Shown: piece by piece, positions 15,931 through 24,370 of the stretch
Position numbering within the stretch: position 1 is the stretch's first letter
Layout of the letters: every line of letters starts with the position of its first letter
DNA from: Halobacteriovorax sp.
GTDB taxonomy: Bacteria > Bdellovibrionota > Bacteriovoracia > Bacteriovoracales > Bacteriovoracaceae
Assembly: GCA_020048985.1 (NCBI GenBank)
Contig: JAIFLR010000022.1
Coordinates: 1 to 64,000, forward strand
Length of the DNA: 64,000 nucleotides
Reading direction: 5' to 3'
Notes under the pieces: generated by a model
What the model was told of the DNA's origin: nothing
The model's database searches: none
What the model saw: only the letters and a program-made list of their open reading frames with translations
Program-made: the position numbers and the translations under genes

Positions 15931-17553
15931 AGCGGACATCGAAGTTGATACACCGTCCTTCATCATCTCCGGCTCGCTCCATGAAGCATTATTCAAAGTA
16001 ATATTCCCAGATCTCTGTATCATTTTTCTGAGACTAGGATGTCTCTGGGCGACGTCGATATCAGTCAATATTTTATAGTCTTTTCCAACTTCAATTGGTG
16101 AGCCTTGGATGCTTATTTCAAGGCCTCTTTCATTCAGTTTAAAGGGTGAGGGCTTCCAGTTAGCTGCCTGACCCTGATTATACTCATCTTCCAGGATTTC
16201 TAGGACCTCAGATCCTTTTAATGAAATGAGAACTAACTTGGTATTTCCTGACCCCGAATTAGTATAAGAAATATCCCCACTGTAGAAATCAATAATCGAT
16301 TGTATGTTTTTGGGGACAGTGAATGTTTGATTTGAATTGCCTTTGAGGAAAGAGTGAAACTTTTGCTGAACCGAGGCATCAGGCTCAACTTTTTCACCAA
16401 GGAAAAATGCCGGCATTCTTGCCTTGTGATCAACAGAGGAATCTTCTGTGTAACAGTCATTTGTCTCTTTGAAAAATTCCTGACAAAACGAAACTGGCTG
16501 GTGAACAATCGTTTTATCCCGACGAAGTTTTCTCGTGTTTATGTCTACAAAAAGCTCTGCATAAGAAAAACTCTTACCATCCTCAAATCCACTTAATACG
16601 AGATTGGTATTTATAATGTTGGCGTTTTTTTGGTGAGTGCGGCCGCCAATAACAACATCCACCAGCCCTGGTGGGAGTCTGTTGAGATATTCACCCATTT
16701 GGCCGGAGAGATCACAAATACCTTTTCTTTCAGGTTCAAAATTCACTTTAGAAAGAGGAAGTTTTAAATCTTGTGCTATTTCCTCTCCACATTTTAAGCC
16801 CTGGTGAGTGAGTACGACGATGATCTCGGCCCCTAAGGATCTTAGTAGACGCGAATGCCTAAGAGTGGACCTGAGCATTCCTTCAAAATAAAATCCGACT
16901 CGATTATCTAGGGGAGTAAATTCAATAATGTCGTCCGGAATGAGACCCAGGATGCCCACTTTAACTCCGTTCACTTCACGAATCAGGTAGGGTAAAGTCC
17001 CTGGCCATTCAACAACCCGGGATGTTTTAAGATCATAGAGGTTGCTGAGTATGAGAGGGACCTTTGATTTAACCGCAAAGCTTTTAAAGAAATCCGAACT
17101 AGAATGATATTTAGAAGGAAGTTTCAAGTTAAAATCATTGAGACCAACAGTGATAGCGTCGTAGCCCAAGGTGGAGTAAAAATCAGAGATAAAATTAATT
17201 TCCTTCGTTTTGCTAGAAAAAATATCACCTGAATCAAGTAGTAAAATCTGACCATACTGCTGACGAAGAATTTTAAAATAGCTGCTGATAAAGTCGACTC
17301 CGCCTAAACGAATGGACTGCTTTTCTTTTTGATGATTATCCTTGAAGGAAAATTCACTGGATTCATAATGACCATGGATATCGTTTGTCGCTGCAATAAT
17401 AACTCTTTTGAAATCCTTGGAATTACTGTTTTTCGGAGAATCTGGTTCAGAGTAGAGTTCAGTATGACCACTTTTGGTTTGGTTCTCTAATTGGCTTTTT
17501 TTAAAAGAACATGACGAGAAAGCGACTAGCAGTATTAAAAAGATGGGTTTCAT
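15913..17553 (-). CDS. 5'-nucleotidase/UshA-like metallophosphoesterase lipoprotein with altered metal motif
   Basis: 546 residues from the ATG at 17553 (the track uses a TTG two codons earlier). Lipobox AFSSC is followed by a calcineurin-like phosphoesterase domain: AATNDIHGHY, LLDSGDIF, LSNLYD, VVLTHQG and VVIGGRTH. A 5'-nucleotidase C-terminal domain completes the UshA architecture. Where the family has GNHEFD, this protein reads GLNDFN, losing the His of the catalytic Asn-His pair, so it may be inactive or have changed activity. It is monocistronic and anchored on the cell envelope. Confidence 0.8.
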   Translation of the reverse strand: MKPIFLILLVAFSSCSFKKSQLENQTKSGHTELYSEPDSPKNSNSKDFKRVIIAATNDIHGHYESSEFSFKDNHQKEKQSIRLGGVDFISSYFKILRQQYGQILLLDSGDIFSSKTKEINFISDFYSTLGYDAITVGLNDFNLKLPSKYHSSSDFFKSFAVKSKVPLILSNLYDLKTSRVVEWPGTLPYLIREVNGVKVGILGLIPDDIIEFTPLDNRVGFYFEGMLRSTLRHSRLLRSLGAEIIVVLTHQGLKCGEEIAQDLKLPLSKVNFEPERKGICDLSGQMGEYLNRLPPGLVDVVIGGRTHQKNANIINTNLVLSGFEDGKSFSYAELFVDINTRKLRRDKTIVHQPVSFCQEFFKETNDCYTEDSSVDHKARMPAFFLGEKVEPDASVQQKFHSFLKGNSNQTFTVPKNIQSIIDFYSGDISYTNSGSGNTKLVLISLKGSEVLEILEDEYNQGQAANWKPSPFKLNERGLEISIQGSPIEVGKDYKILTDIDVAQRHPSLRKMIQRSGNITLNNASWSEPEMMKDGVSTSMSASQAVR

Positions 17554-17666
17554 ATCCAATTATTATAAGTCCACTTCGTGACCGCTACTATCTTAAAAAT
17601 ATAATTCCGTGTAAAAAACTCGGACGTTTGGTAGGATAGGTAAAATTCTTACAAAGTGAGCAATCG

Positions 17667-18512
17667 ATGAGGAAAGTTTTAATTACGGGAGCAACTTCAG
17701 GTTTTGGAAAGCTTTTGGTTGATGCCTTCTTAGCTAATGGGGACTTTGTCATTGCAACAGGCAGGAATTTAAACTCGCGGAAAGAATTATTTGAAATCGA
17801 AAGAGTAAAGTACTCCAGACATTTTCTTGAAATAGACTTGGATGTAACTAAACCCGATGAAATTCAAAGCGCTGCCACTTTGGTCCTGGAGAAATTGGGC
17901 CAGCTGGATATTGTTATCAATAATGCGGGCTTTGGTCTATTCGGTGCGCTGGAGGACATCAAAGAAGAAGAAATTCGCTATCAGATGGAAGTTAATTTCT
18001 TTGGAACTGTCGCTGTGACCAGAGCCTTTTTGCCAATGCTTAGAATTGCAAAGGGTAAAATTTTTAACTTTTCCTCAGTCTTCGGTTTTATGGGATTTCC
18101 ACTCACTAGTCTATATTGTGCCAGTAAATTTGCTGTCGAGGGACTCACCGAATCTTTACGAGGAGAACTAGCTCCCCACGGAGTGCAGGTTTGTTTAATT
18201 GAGCCTGGGGGGTACCGCACTAATTTTGGTAAAAACCTGAGCTGGAGTTTATCTGATCCCTCTTCAATTTATGCCCTTCAAATGAAAAACTATCAAATGG
18301 TTCACGAGATGTTTTCTAAGAAAAAGCCTCAGGAGCCGGATGAAGTCTCGAGAGGAGTTCTCAAGTTATCCAAGCTGAAAAGGTTGCCGATGAGAAAGGT
18401 TTTTGGACAGGATGGAGTTCTGAGTTATCTCATGAGAACCTTCATACCTAGTTCTCTCTATTTTTCCATTCTGGATTTTTATTATAAGAAAACCTTTCTT
18501 AGAAAGATTTGA
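17667..18512 (+). CDS. Short-chain dehydrogenase/reductase
   Basis: 281 residues with classical SDR signatures: cofactor loop TGATSGFG, NNAGFG, Ser in FNFSSVFGF and the YCASK catalytic pair, followed by PGGYRTNF. The Arg-containing loop after strand 2 (TGRNLNSR) fits NADP preference. The substrate is unknown. A purine-rich AAGTGAG precedes the ATG. It is convergent with the cysteine desulfurase gene, overlapping by 14 bases. Confidence 0.85.
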   Translation: MRKVLITGATSGFGKLLVDAFLANGDFVIATGRNLNSRKELFEIERVKYSRHFLEIDLDVTKPDEIQSAATLVLEKLGQLDIVINNAGFGLFGALEDIKEEEIRYQMEVNFFGTVAVTRAFLPMLRIAKGKIFNFSSVFGFMGFPLTSLYCASKFAVEGLTESLRGELAPHGVQVCLIEPGGYRTNFGKNLSWSLSDPSSIYALQMKNYQMVHEMFSKKKPQEPDEVSRGVLKLSKLKRLPMRKVFGQDGVLSYLMRTFIPSSLYFSILDFYYKKTFLRKI

Positions 18513-19656
18513 TCTTTTTAAGTTTGGAATAGGCCGCTTTTAATGCCAATTCAAGCTTAAGGTAATCTTTCTCACTTTGAGTATAACTGAGAGAAATTCG
18601 AATCACCCCTCTTCCCACATCATCATGAACGCCCATGGCCTTAAGGACAGCTGAAGTTTCAGGTTGATTGTCTGAGCAAGCTGCTGAAGTGGTTACAAAG
18701 ATATCGTGAGACTCAAGTTCAATTTGAACTGCTTGTCCGTGGATCCCTGGATAACTGATGAGTGTCGTACCTGCGAGGCGTGAAACGTTTTCCCCAACGA
18801 TGACTACTTCCGGGAAAGCTTGTTTCATTTCAGCTTCAAATTTCTCTCTCGCCTGACCCAGCTCCTTAAGTCGATTTTTATTCTCATTAAAGTCAGATAG
18901 TGCAACAGCCAGTGTTTCAATTCCAATGTAATTTTGTGTTCCGCCCCTCAGACCTTTTTCCTGAGAACTTCCAAAGATATGGGGCTTAAGTTTAGTTGGC
19001 TCTTTTGCAATTAAAAAACCCGTTCCTGTTAAGGCACCCACTTTGTGGCCTGAACAAATGGCGTAATCAATTCCAGAATCATTAAAATTAAATTCACCTT
19101 TGCCTATGAGTTGAGTGGTATCACAAAAGAAATCGACTCCATATTTCTGACAGAGTTCAGCCATCTTCGCATAAGGCTGGATGACACCTGTTTCATTGTT
19201 GACGGCCATAATTGTAACGAGTGCCAGGGAGGCTGAATGTAATTTGAGGAGCTTTTCAAGGCTCTCTATTTGAATCACGCCTTGAGAATCAATTTCTACT
19301 TTCTCAATTTTATAGTTTCTCCGGTCCTGATAAAAACTCAGTGCCTTTGGGATTACCACGTGTTCAAGCGGACTAGTGATAACAACGTTTTTAGTCTTTG
19401 GGGCGTATTCCAGAATTGAAAAGATGATGTGGGAGACCCCTTCAGATGATCCTGAATTAAAATAGAGTTGATCTGGGTAGCAACCAACTATTTGAGAAAT
19501 AACTTCGCGGCACTTTTCAATGCCGTGGGAAACTTTCTGACCTAAAGAATGAATGGCATTTGGGTTGGCATAGATCTCAGAATCCATTCTTTTTTTGAGA
19601 TATTCTCTCACGACCGGGAGAAGGGGAGCTGAACCGTTATAATCTGCATATATCAT
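18499..19656 (-). CDS. Cysteine desulfurase (NifS/IscS-like), probably serving NadA
   Basis: 385 residues. PLP Lys lies in SGHKVGALTG, an upstream EHVVIPKAL segment fits the class V aminotransferase fold, and the mobile catalytic-Cys loop is SAACSDNQPETSAVL. It transfers sulfur from cysteine for Fe-S assembly. It follows nadA by 9 bases. Pairing of a NifS-like gene with NAD genes is common because quinolinate synthase carries a [4Fe-4S] cluster, so this copy is likely dedicated to NadA. Confidence 0.88.
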   Translation of the reverse strand: MIYADYNGSAPLLPVVREYLKKRMDSEIYANPNAIHSLGQKVSHGIEKCREVISQIVGCYPDQLYFNSGSSEGVSHIIFSILEYAPKTKNVVITSPLEHVVIPKALSFYQDRRNYKIEKVEIDSQGVIQIESLEKLLKLHSASLALVTIMAVNNETGVIQPYAKMAELCQKYGVDFFCDTTQLIGKGEFNFNDSGIDYAICSGHKVGALTGTGFLIAKEPTKLKPHIFGSSQEKGLRGGTQNYIGIETLAVALSDFNENKNRLKELGQAREKFEAEMKQAFPEVVIVGENVSRLAGTTLISYPGIHGQAVQIELESHDIFVTTSAACSDNQPETSAVLKAMGVHDDVGRGVIRISLSYTQSEKDYLKLELALKAAYSKLKKIKSF

Positions 19657-19665
19657 ATTTTATTC

Positions 19666-20778
19666 CTAAGAGATTTTGAGCATCTGATCAAGTGCTTTGA
19701 GGGCAAACTTTTTTGTCACTTCATCCACTTTCACAACATTTATAGGCTGACCTCTATCAATGGCGCGGAAGCTTTCTAACAACCAGCGGGGACGAATGCG
19801 GTACATGGTTGTACAGAGGCACTGATAGGGCGAGAGTGAAGTGATATCAAGATCTGGGTACTGGGCCGCGAGTCGATTCACAAGATTAATTTCAGTGCCA
19901 ATGGCGAACTTAGTGCCTTTAGGAGCAGCTTTGATTTGATTGACGATAAAGGAAGTCGATCCGGCCAAATCCGCACCCTGAACTACTTCAAAGCTGCACT
20001 CAGGGTGAACAATCAAGATTCGTTCAGGATCTTTGGCCCGCCACATTTTGATGTGCTCTTCAGTGAATCCCTGATGAACGGAACAAAAGCCGTACCACAA
20101 GATGACTTTGGCTTTTTGGATTTGCTCAGGAGTTAAACCACCGAAACGTTTGCGGGGATCATACACCACCATATCCTCGAGTTTTATCCCTAATTTATAA
20201 CAAGTATTTCTTCCTAGATGTTGATCCGGAAAGAAGAGGAGTTTTTCTCCCTGCCCAAGCCCCCATGTAATAACTTTTTCGGCATTAGAGGAGGTACAGA
20301 TGGAGCCATTATTTTCACCGACAAAACTTTTAAGAGCTGCAGTACAATTGATATAAGTGATAGGTACGATCTTCTCTTGAGTGCATTCGGTAAGATATTT
20401 CCAGGCGACATCAATTTCGCGGCGATTGGCCATGTCTGCCATAGAGCAACCCGCTCGCATGTCCGGCAAAATAACTTTCTGATTGGCAGTGGCAAGCATG
20501 TCTGCCGTCTCTGCCATGAAGTGCACACCACAGAACATGATGTACTCAGCTGTTTTGATTTCAGCTGCTTTTCGTGCGAGTTCCAAGGAATCACCCGTGA
20601 TGTCAGCAAATGCGATGACATCATCTTGTTGATAGTGGTGACCAAGTACTACGACTCTATCGCCCAATCGTTTTTTGATTTTTGTCAGTTCCTCTAAAAC
20701 TTCTTCATCACTAAGTTCAGATTCTGGAATTTGGGGAAGGTGATCTTTGTTTTTTCCATCGCCATAAATATCGATCAT
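19666..20778 (-). CDS. nadA: Quinolinate synthase
   Basis: 370 residues, matching the long NadA type. VVLGHHYQQDDVIAFAD and the conserved Cys regions (MFCGVHFMAETADML, GSICTSSNAEKV, SPYQCLCTTMYRI) fit binding of the [4Fe-4S] cluster. It condenses iminoaspartate with dihydroxyacetone phosphate in de novo NAD synthesis. An AGAGG ribosome site precedes the ATG. First gene of a two-gene operon with the cysteine desulfurase; nadB and nadC are not in the window. Confidence 0.93.
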   Translation of the reverse strand: MIDIYGDGKNKDHLPQIPESELSDEEVLEELTKIKKRLGDRVVVLGHHYQQDDVIAFADITGDSLELARKAAEIKTAEYIMFCGVHFMAETADMLATANQKVILPDMRAGCSMADMANRREIDVAWKYLTECTQEKIVPITYINCTAALKSFVGENNGSICTSSNAEKVITWGLGQGEKLLFFPDQHLGRNTCYKLGIKLEDMVVYDPRKRFGGLTPEQIQKAKVILWYGFCSVHQGFTEEHIKMWRAKDPERILIVHPECSFEVVQGADLAGSTSFIVNQIKAAPKGTKFAIGTEINLVNRLAAQYPDLDITSLSPYQCLCTTMYRIRPRWLLESFRAIDRGQPINVVKVDEVTKKFALKALDQMLKIS

Positions 20779-20999
20779 AAAAGCCTCTTGAATTTGGTCC
20801 TTACATTACTCTTCTAAACAAAAAGGGGCAAGGAAGGGGCAATTTTATTGATGCGCGTCGGGCCAAACAACTCTTTTTGGGCCGCGCAGCATAAATCTTT
20901 TTATTTTTAATCACTTGGCCCTTTGACGAAGTGTGACCAGTTCCCTAAACTTTTATTAATAGGACCATTAACGAACCACTCTTTTTAGGAGATCGGGTT

Positions 21000-21776
21000 A
21001 TGAAAATTATCACAATCGGTAATAACAAAGGTGGCGTGGGTAAAACCATGCAATGCTTTCAACTTGTTTGTCATTTGGCCAACCAAGGGCACAGAGTGCT
21101 CGCAATTGACCTTGATTCACAGGCAAATTTGAGTTCTACACTTGGAGTGAATATCCAAAGAACTCTTATCCCTGAATGGTTAATTGGAGACGTTAAGGTA
21201 GATGAAATCGTAGTAGATGCAGTCGGTGATTTTGATTTCTATAAGAATATAAAACTGATTGCTTCAAGTCGGCATATGGCCAATCTTGCTAAGCTTCTGA
21301 TTCTTTCTGAAAATGAAGTCAGAAGATCTGCCGGACGCAAAGAGCGCCTTTTAAAAATGCGCCTCAAAGAAGTTGAAGATCAATTTGATTATGTTGTGAT
21401 TGATACTCCACCAATGCTTGGTGACGAATTGATCATGTCATTAGTTGCCTCGAATTTGATTTTGATCCCTACTCAAGCTCAGGATTATTCAATCGATGGA
21501 CTTGAAGAATTGATGGATACTTTCGAAATCATCAAAGAAACTGAAAATCCTTCTCTAGAGTTCAACATCATTCCTTCTATGGTAAACCCAAGAAGAAAAA
21601 TAGAGCGAACTCGTCTAGAAGAGTTGTCACAGTCGTTCAATGTCACTCCAACGATTAGAAATTTGGTGGACATGCAGGAATCGGTTGCAATGAAAAAGCC
21701 GGTTTTCATGTTTGGCAGTAATTCTAAGGGCAAAAATGACTATAAGGCTCTTTGGGATTCTTTAGGATTGAATTAA
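21000..21776 (+). CDS. ParA-family partition ATPase
   Basis: 258 residues with the deviant Walker A NKGGVGKT, AIDLDSQANLS and VVIDTPP, as in ParA/Soj. It follows a TTAGGAG ribosome site. It would bind ATP and DNA nonspecifically and move ParB-parS cargo. It lacks an N-terminal HTH, which fits chromosomal or type Ib ParA. It is followed 39 bases later by parB. No gidAB or replication gene is nearby, so this may be a second, non-origin pair. Confidence 0.88.
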   Translation: MKIITIGNNKGGVGKTMQCFQLVCHLANQGHRVLAIDLDSQANLSSTLGVNIQRTLIPEWLIGDVKVDEIVVDAVGDFDFYKNIKLIASSRHMANLAKLLILSENEVRRSAGRKERLLKMRLKEVEDQFDYVVIDTPPMLGDELIMSLVASNLILIPTQAQDYSIDGLEELMDTFEIIKETENPSLEFNIIPSMVNPRRKIERTRLEELSQSFNVTPTIRNLVDMQESVAMKKPVFMFGSNSKGKNDYKALWDSLGLN

Positions 21777-21815
21777 TAATTAAAAATTTAAACATATAAA
21801 TTGTAAGGAGAGGGC

Positions 21816-22658
21816 ATGGCCAAGGAATTTTCCGCACGCGTTTCAAAGCGTGAGCGCAAGGTCACCGACATTACTTCAGGGATTGACGAAAAGATTCTAC
21901 GTGCAAATGATTTAAAGCTTCTCAAGGGAGCTCAGCTTGCCAATATCCGCCTAAAGGATATTGAAGTAAGAGATCAGGTAAGAACTAAGTTTAATGATGA
22001 ATCACTTCGTGAATTGGGCGAAAACATCAAGATCAACGGACTTATTCAGCCATTGGTTCTACACCGCGAAGGTCATAAGTTCGTTCTCATTTGTGGAGAG
22101 CGCCGATTCCGCGCAATGACTCTCATTGAAATGCAAGAAGCTCCATGCTTCATTCTTGAGAATAAATCTAAAGAAGAGCTCATGGCGATTCAGTTCTCTG
22201 AGAACCAGGCCAGAGAGGATCTTCATTATATTGATCAGGCTGATTCGATTTATGGATATCAGAAGCTTACTGGAACATCTGAGCGAAAAATCACAGCAGC
22301 CCTGGGAATTTCAAAATCTGAAGTTCACCGTTGTTTGATGATTGCTAAACTTCCCAAAGACATCAAGGAAGCCGCTAAAAAGTTCAACACTGAGAAGTAT
22401 GTACTCCTTGAATGGGATGAGCTTCCTCGCAACGAATTTAAGGACGAGATTAAGACTCGTATCCTTAATGGCGAAATAAATAAAAGATTGCAGTTGAAAA
22501 GGATAATTTCTCAACTTAAGATTGAGAAACCTAAAAAGAAAAAAGAAGATTCGGTTGAGAAACTCATGAAGGTCATTAAGACACAAATGAAGGATCCCAA
22601 ACTTCAGGCTCGCGCCAAGGAAATGATGAAGGAATTAGTAGGTGAACGGATTCACTAA
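21816..22658 (+). CDS. ParB-family DNA-binding protein
   Basis: 280 residues with the ParB/Sulfiredoxin CTPase-like N-domain (LIQPLVLH, ICGERRFRAMTLI, SENQAREDLHYIDQA) followed by an HTH (TSERKITAALGISKSEVHRCL) and a lysine-rich tail. A strong AAGGAGAGG site precedes the ATG. It probably works with the ParA upstream. I found no consensus parS palindrome in the window. The gene ends in the strong terminator at 22657. Confidence 0.85.
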   Translation: MAKEFSARVSKRERKVTDITSGIDEKILRANDLKLLKGAQLANIRLKDIEVRDQVRTKFNDESLRELGENIKINGLIQPLVLHREGHKFVLICGERRFRAMTLIEMQEAPCFILENKSKEELMAIQFSENQAREDLHYIDQADSIYGYQKLTGTSERKITAALGISKSEVHRCLMIAKLPKDIKEAAKKFNTEKYVLLEWDELPRNEFKDEIKTRILNGEINKRLQLKRIISQLKIEKPKKKKEDSVEKLMKVIKTQMKDPKLQARAKEMMKELVGERIH

Positions 22659-22686
22659 AAAAAAGCCCTCGCAAGAGGGCTTTTTT
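22657..22686. terminator. Bidirectional terminator between parB and the convergent gene
   Basis: AAAAAAGCCCTC-gcaa-GAGGGCTTTTTT, with A and T runs on both sides, serves parB and the minus-strand gene ending at 22690. Confidence 0.9.
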
Positions 22687-22689
22687 ATT

Positions 22690-23262
22690 TCATTCGTCGA
22701 TGAGTCTCACAGAATCTTCGTCAACAAAACTTCGATAAGTACCCCAACCATCATTAGATTTTAATACCAGCTCTCCTGAAGAGTGAAGCCCTATGATGGT
22801 CATCACGTCACCAGTGAAGTCCTTAACCTTTTCTCCTACGCATAATTTTCTTAGACAGTTCGGAAGACACCCGGAGGTCGCGGCAAGGTTATTTTTTATA
22901 GGCCGATAATAGCCGGCCCAATCCTTAGAAGCCTCAACAATATACTCACCGTCATATGTAATTCCCTCAATGGTTACGTATCTGAGATAACCAACATCAA
23001 AGGCCACTTCATGCACGCACATTTTATCTAAACAGCCATCCATGACTGACAATTCGCTTCGCTCTACCGCTGCAATAGAATTTGAATGAAGTAAATTTCT
23101 GATTAAATAAGTATTCTGGTTTATTTCCAAAACTTCATGAATGGTTGTTCCATGAATCACCAACTCACCAGTCTTGAGTTCACGGCGATGATCTTCAGAA
23201 TACGCGTGAGCCTTTAAGTAAATGGACCAAAATGTTACCAAGAGAATGAAAACTTTGAACAT
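22690..23262 (-). CDS. Exported protein with tandem SH3-like repeats
   Basis: 190 residues with a signal peptide (FWSIYLKAHA/YSED). Three related segments of about 50 residues can be aligned by eye; the last two share C-L-x-K-x-C-V-x-E, a central hydrophobic strand (TIEGI/TIIGL), a G-E-x-(I/L)-V stretch and a Trp-Gly/Ala end. Each has a Cys pair that could form a disulfide. The spacing recalls small SH3-like beta-barrels, but I do not recognise a named family. Likely periplasmic. Confidence 0.65.
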   Translation of the reverse strand: MFKVFILLVTFWSIYLKAHAYSEDHRRELKTGELVIHGTTIHEVLEINQNTYLIRNLLHSNSIAAVERSELSVMDGCLDKMCVHEVAFDVGYLRYVTIEGITYDGEYIVEASKDWAGYYRPIKNNLAATSGCLPNCLRKLCVGEKVKDFTGDVMTIIGLHSSGELVLKSNDGWGTYRSFVDEDSVRLIDE

Positions 23263-23334
23263 GTATCCTCCGTTTCAAGACAAGGGGGAGGAGAATTAAC
23301 ACGTGCGAGAGTCAATGGCACATTAAGGGAACCT

Positions 23335-23363
23335 AAAAAAAAAAGGGCCCTTGAGGGCCCTTT
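23335..23363 (-). terminator. Terminator of the gap-side minus-strand region (strong hairpin)
   Basis: AAAGGGCCCT-tg-AGGGCCCTTT with a long minus-strand T-run just after the stop of the gene at 23377. Confidence 0.85.
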
Positions 23364-23376
23364 GTGAGAAATCGTC

Positions 23377-24186
23377 TTATCGAATTATTGCATCAATATT
23401 CTGAATCATCGCCTTACAAGCTCTGGCGGGAGTATTCCACCATCCAGAAGTTGTAATTCTCTGAAATGGAGCACCGTTCAGAGAGAAAGTAAGCTCATCT
23501 GTTGAACCCTGTCTAGTTGCAGTAAAAGCTGCAATACAGTTGTTAAGAAGTGTTGCACGATCAAAAGCTTCCATTTGGAATGGAGCGCGCTCAAGACTAC
23601 CAACAATTCTCATAGGAGCTGTGTAGTTAGTCATGACTGATCTGCGTGCTTCTTGCTCAATGATTGAACAAATTTGAGTATCGTTATACCAACCAGAAGT
23701 CTGAGCATTAACGAAGCGATTGTTGTTCGCAGAGAAGAAAAGTTCATCTGATGAACCGTAGATAACTCTGCGGATATCAGTTAAACAATTCACATAAAGC
23801 TCTGAAGCGTCGCGAGCTGTGAACGTGAACGCATTATCTTCAACAATACCACTAACCGTTACGCCGTAAGTTGGGTAAGGATTAGGATTTGGATTCGGGT
23901 ATGGATTTGGATTCGGATTCGGGTACGGATTTGGATTCGGAGTTGGGTTATATCCTCCCGCACGTACGCAATCCAGGCTGCCATTTGGATAATGAGGATT
24001 ACTTGAATAATCCAGACGAATGGATTTGCGACATTGTTTCATCCCTTCAATGCACGAATCGTCGTTGCCGTAAGCTCTGAAAGTACGAACAACACGGTTA
24101 TAACGATCAACCATATCTACTTCGCAAGTTTGACTGAACGCCTGAGCAGATAAACTTAAAAGTCCAAGTACTAAAAGTTTTTTCAT
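23377..24186 (-). CDS. Exported protein with Pro-Asn linker and two repeated C-terminal domains
   Basis: About 269 residues from the ATG at 24186, preceded by GGGAGGAG; the track starts 18 codons earlier. A signal peptide (LLSLSAQAFS) precedes a short Cys-containing domain, a flexible linker of PNPNPYPNPN units, and two homologous domains of about 70 residues, each running V-G/S-x-V/L-E ... CL/I ... SxDEL-F-S ... TSGW ... C. The paired Cys suggest one disulfide per domain. The function is unknown; this layout fits a surface or periplasmic binding protein. Confidence 0.65.
   Translation of the reverse strand: MKKLLVLGLLSLSAQAFSQTCEVDMVDRYNRVVRTFRAYGNDDSCIEGMKQCRKSIRLDYSSNPHYPNGSLDCVRAGGYNPTPNPNPYPNPNPNPYPNPNPNPYPTYGVTVSGIVEDNAFTFTARDASELYVNCLTDIRRVIYGSSDELFFSANNNRFVNAQTSGWYNDTQICSIIEQEARRSVMTNYTAPMRIVGSLERAPFQMEAFDRATLLNNCIAAFTATRQGSTDELTFSLNGAPFQRITTSGWWNTPARACKAMIQNIDAIIR
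23879..23946 (-). repeat. Tandem minisatellite coding a Pro-Asn linker
   Basis: Repeats of GGATTTGGATTCGGGTA-like units (plus strand) encode PNPNPYPNPNPN on the minus strand. Near-perfect units are prone to length change by slippage. Confidence 0.85.
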
Positions 24187-24271
24187 TTTTTCTCCTCCCG
24201 GGGGATGTAAGTTGACGCCTTGTAGCATAGGAAGGCCCAACCTGGAGAGGGTGTGTGTAAACGTTACAGAA

Positions 24272-24288
24272 TTGGCATAGCCCTTGCT
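24272..24288 (+). promoter_or_regulatory. Sigma-54 (-24/-12) promoter candidate
   Basis: TTGGCATAGCCCTTGCT has GG and GC separated by exactly ten bases and matches the TGGCAY-N5-TTGCW consensus at most positions. It would start transcription roughly 70 bases before the ATG at 24371. No enhancer site could be confirmed. Confidence 0.5.
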
Positions 24289-24370
24289 CTAATAAGACTA
24301 AGAGAAGCCTATTTTTGCCAATAGAATCATGTAATTACAGGCAGATATATGTTTCGAGGGGTAGCAGGAA

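Noticed and set aside
20835-20930. GC-rich inverted sequences upstream of the ParA gene as a structured RNA
   Set aside because: Pairing is short and broken, with no consistent fold.
21834-21855. Inverted repeat CACGC...GCGTG with GTTTCA in the parB start region, resembling parS
   Set aside because: Spacing differs from the 16-bp parS palindrome and only half-sites match; more likely coding coincidence.
23879-23946. Short regular repeats as a CRISPR array
   Set aside because: Repeats are contiguous, without spacers, and encode a Pro-Asn linker in frame.
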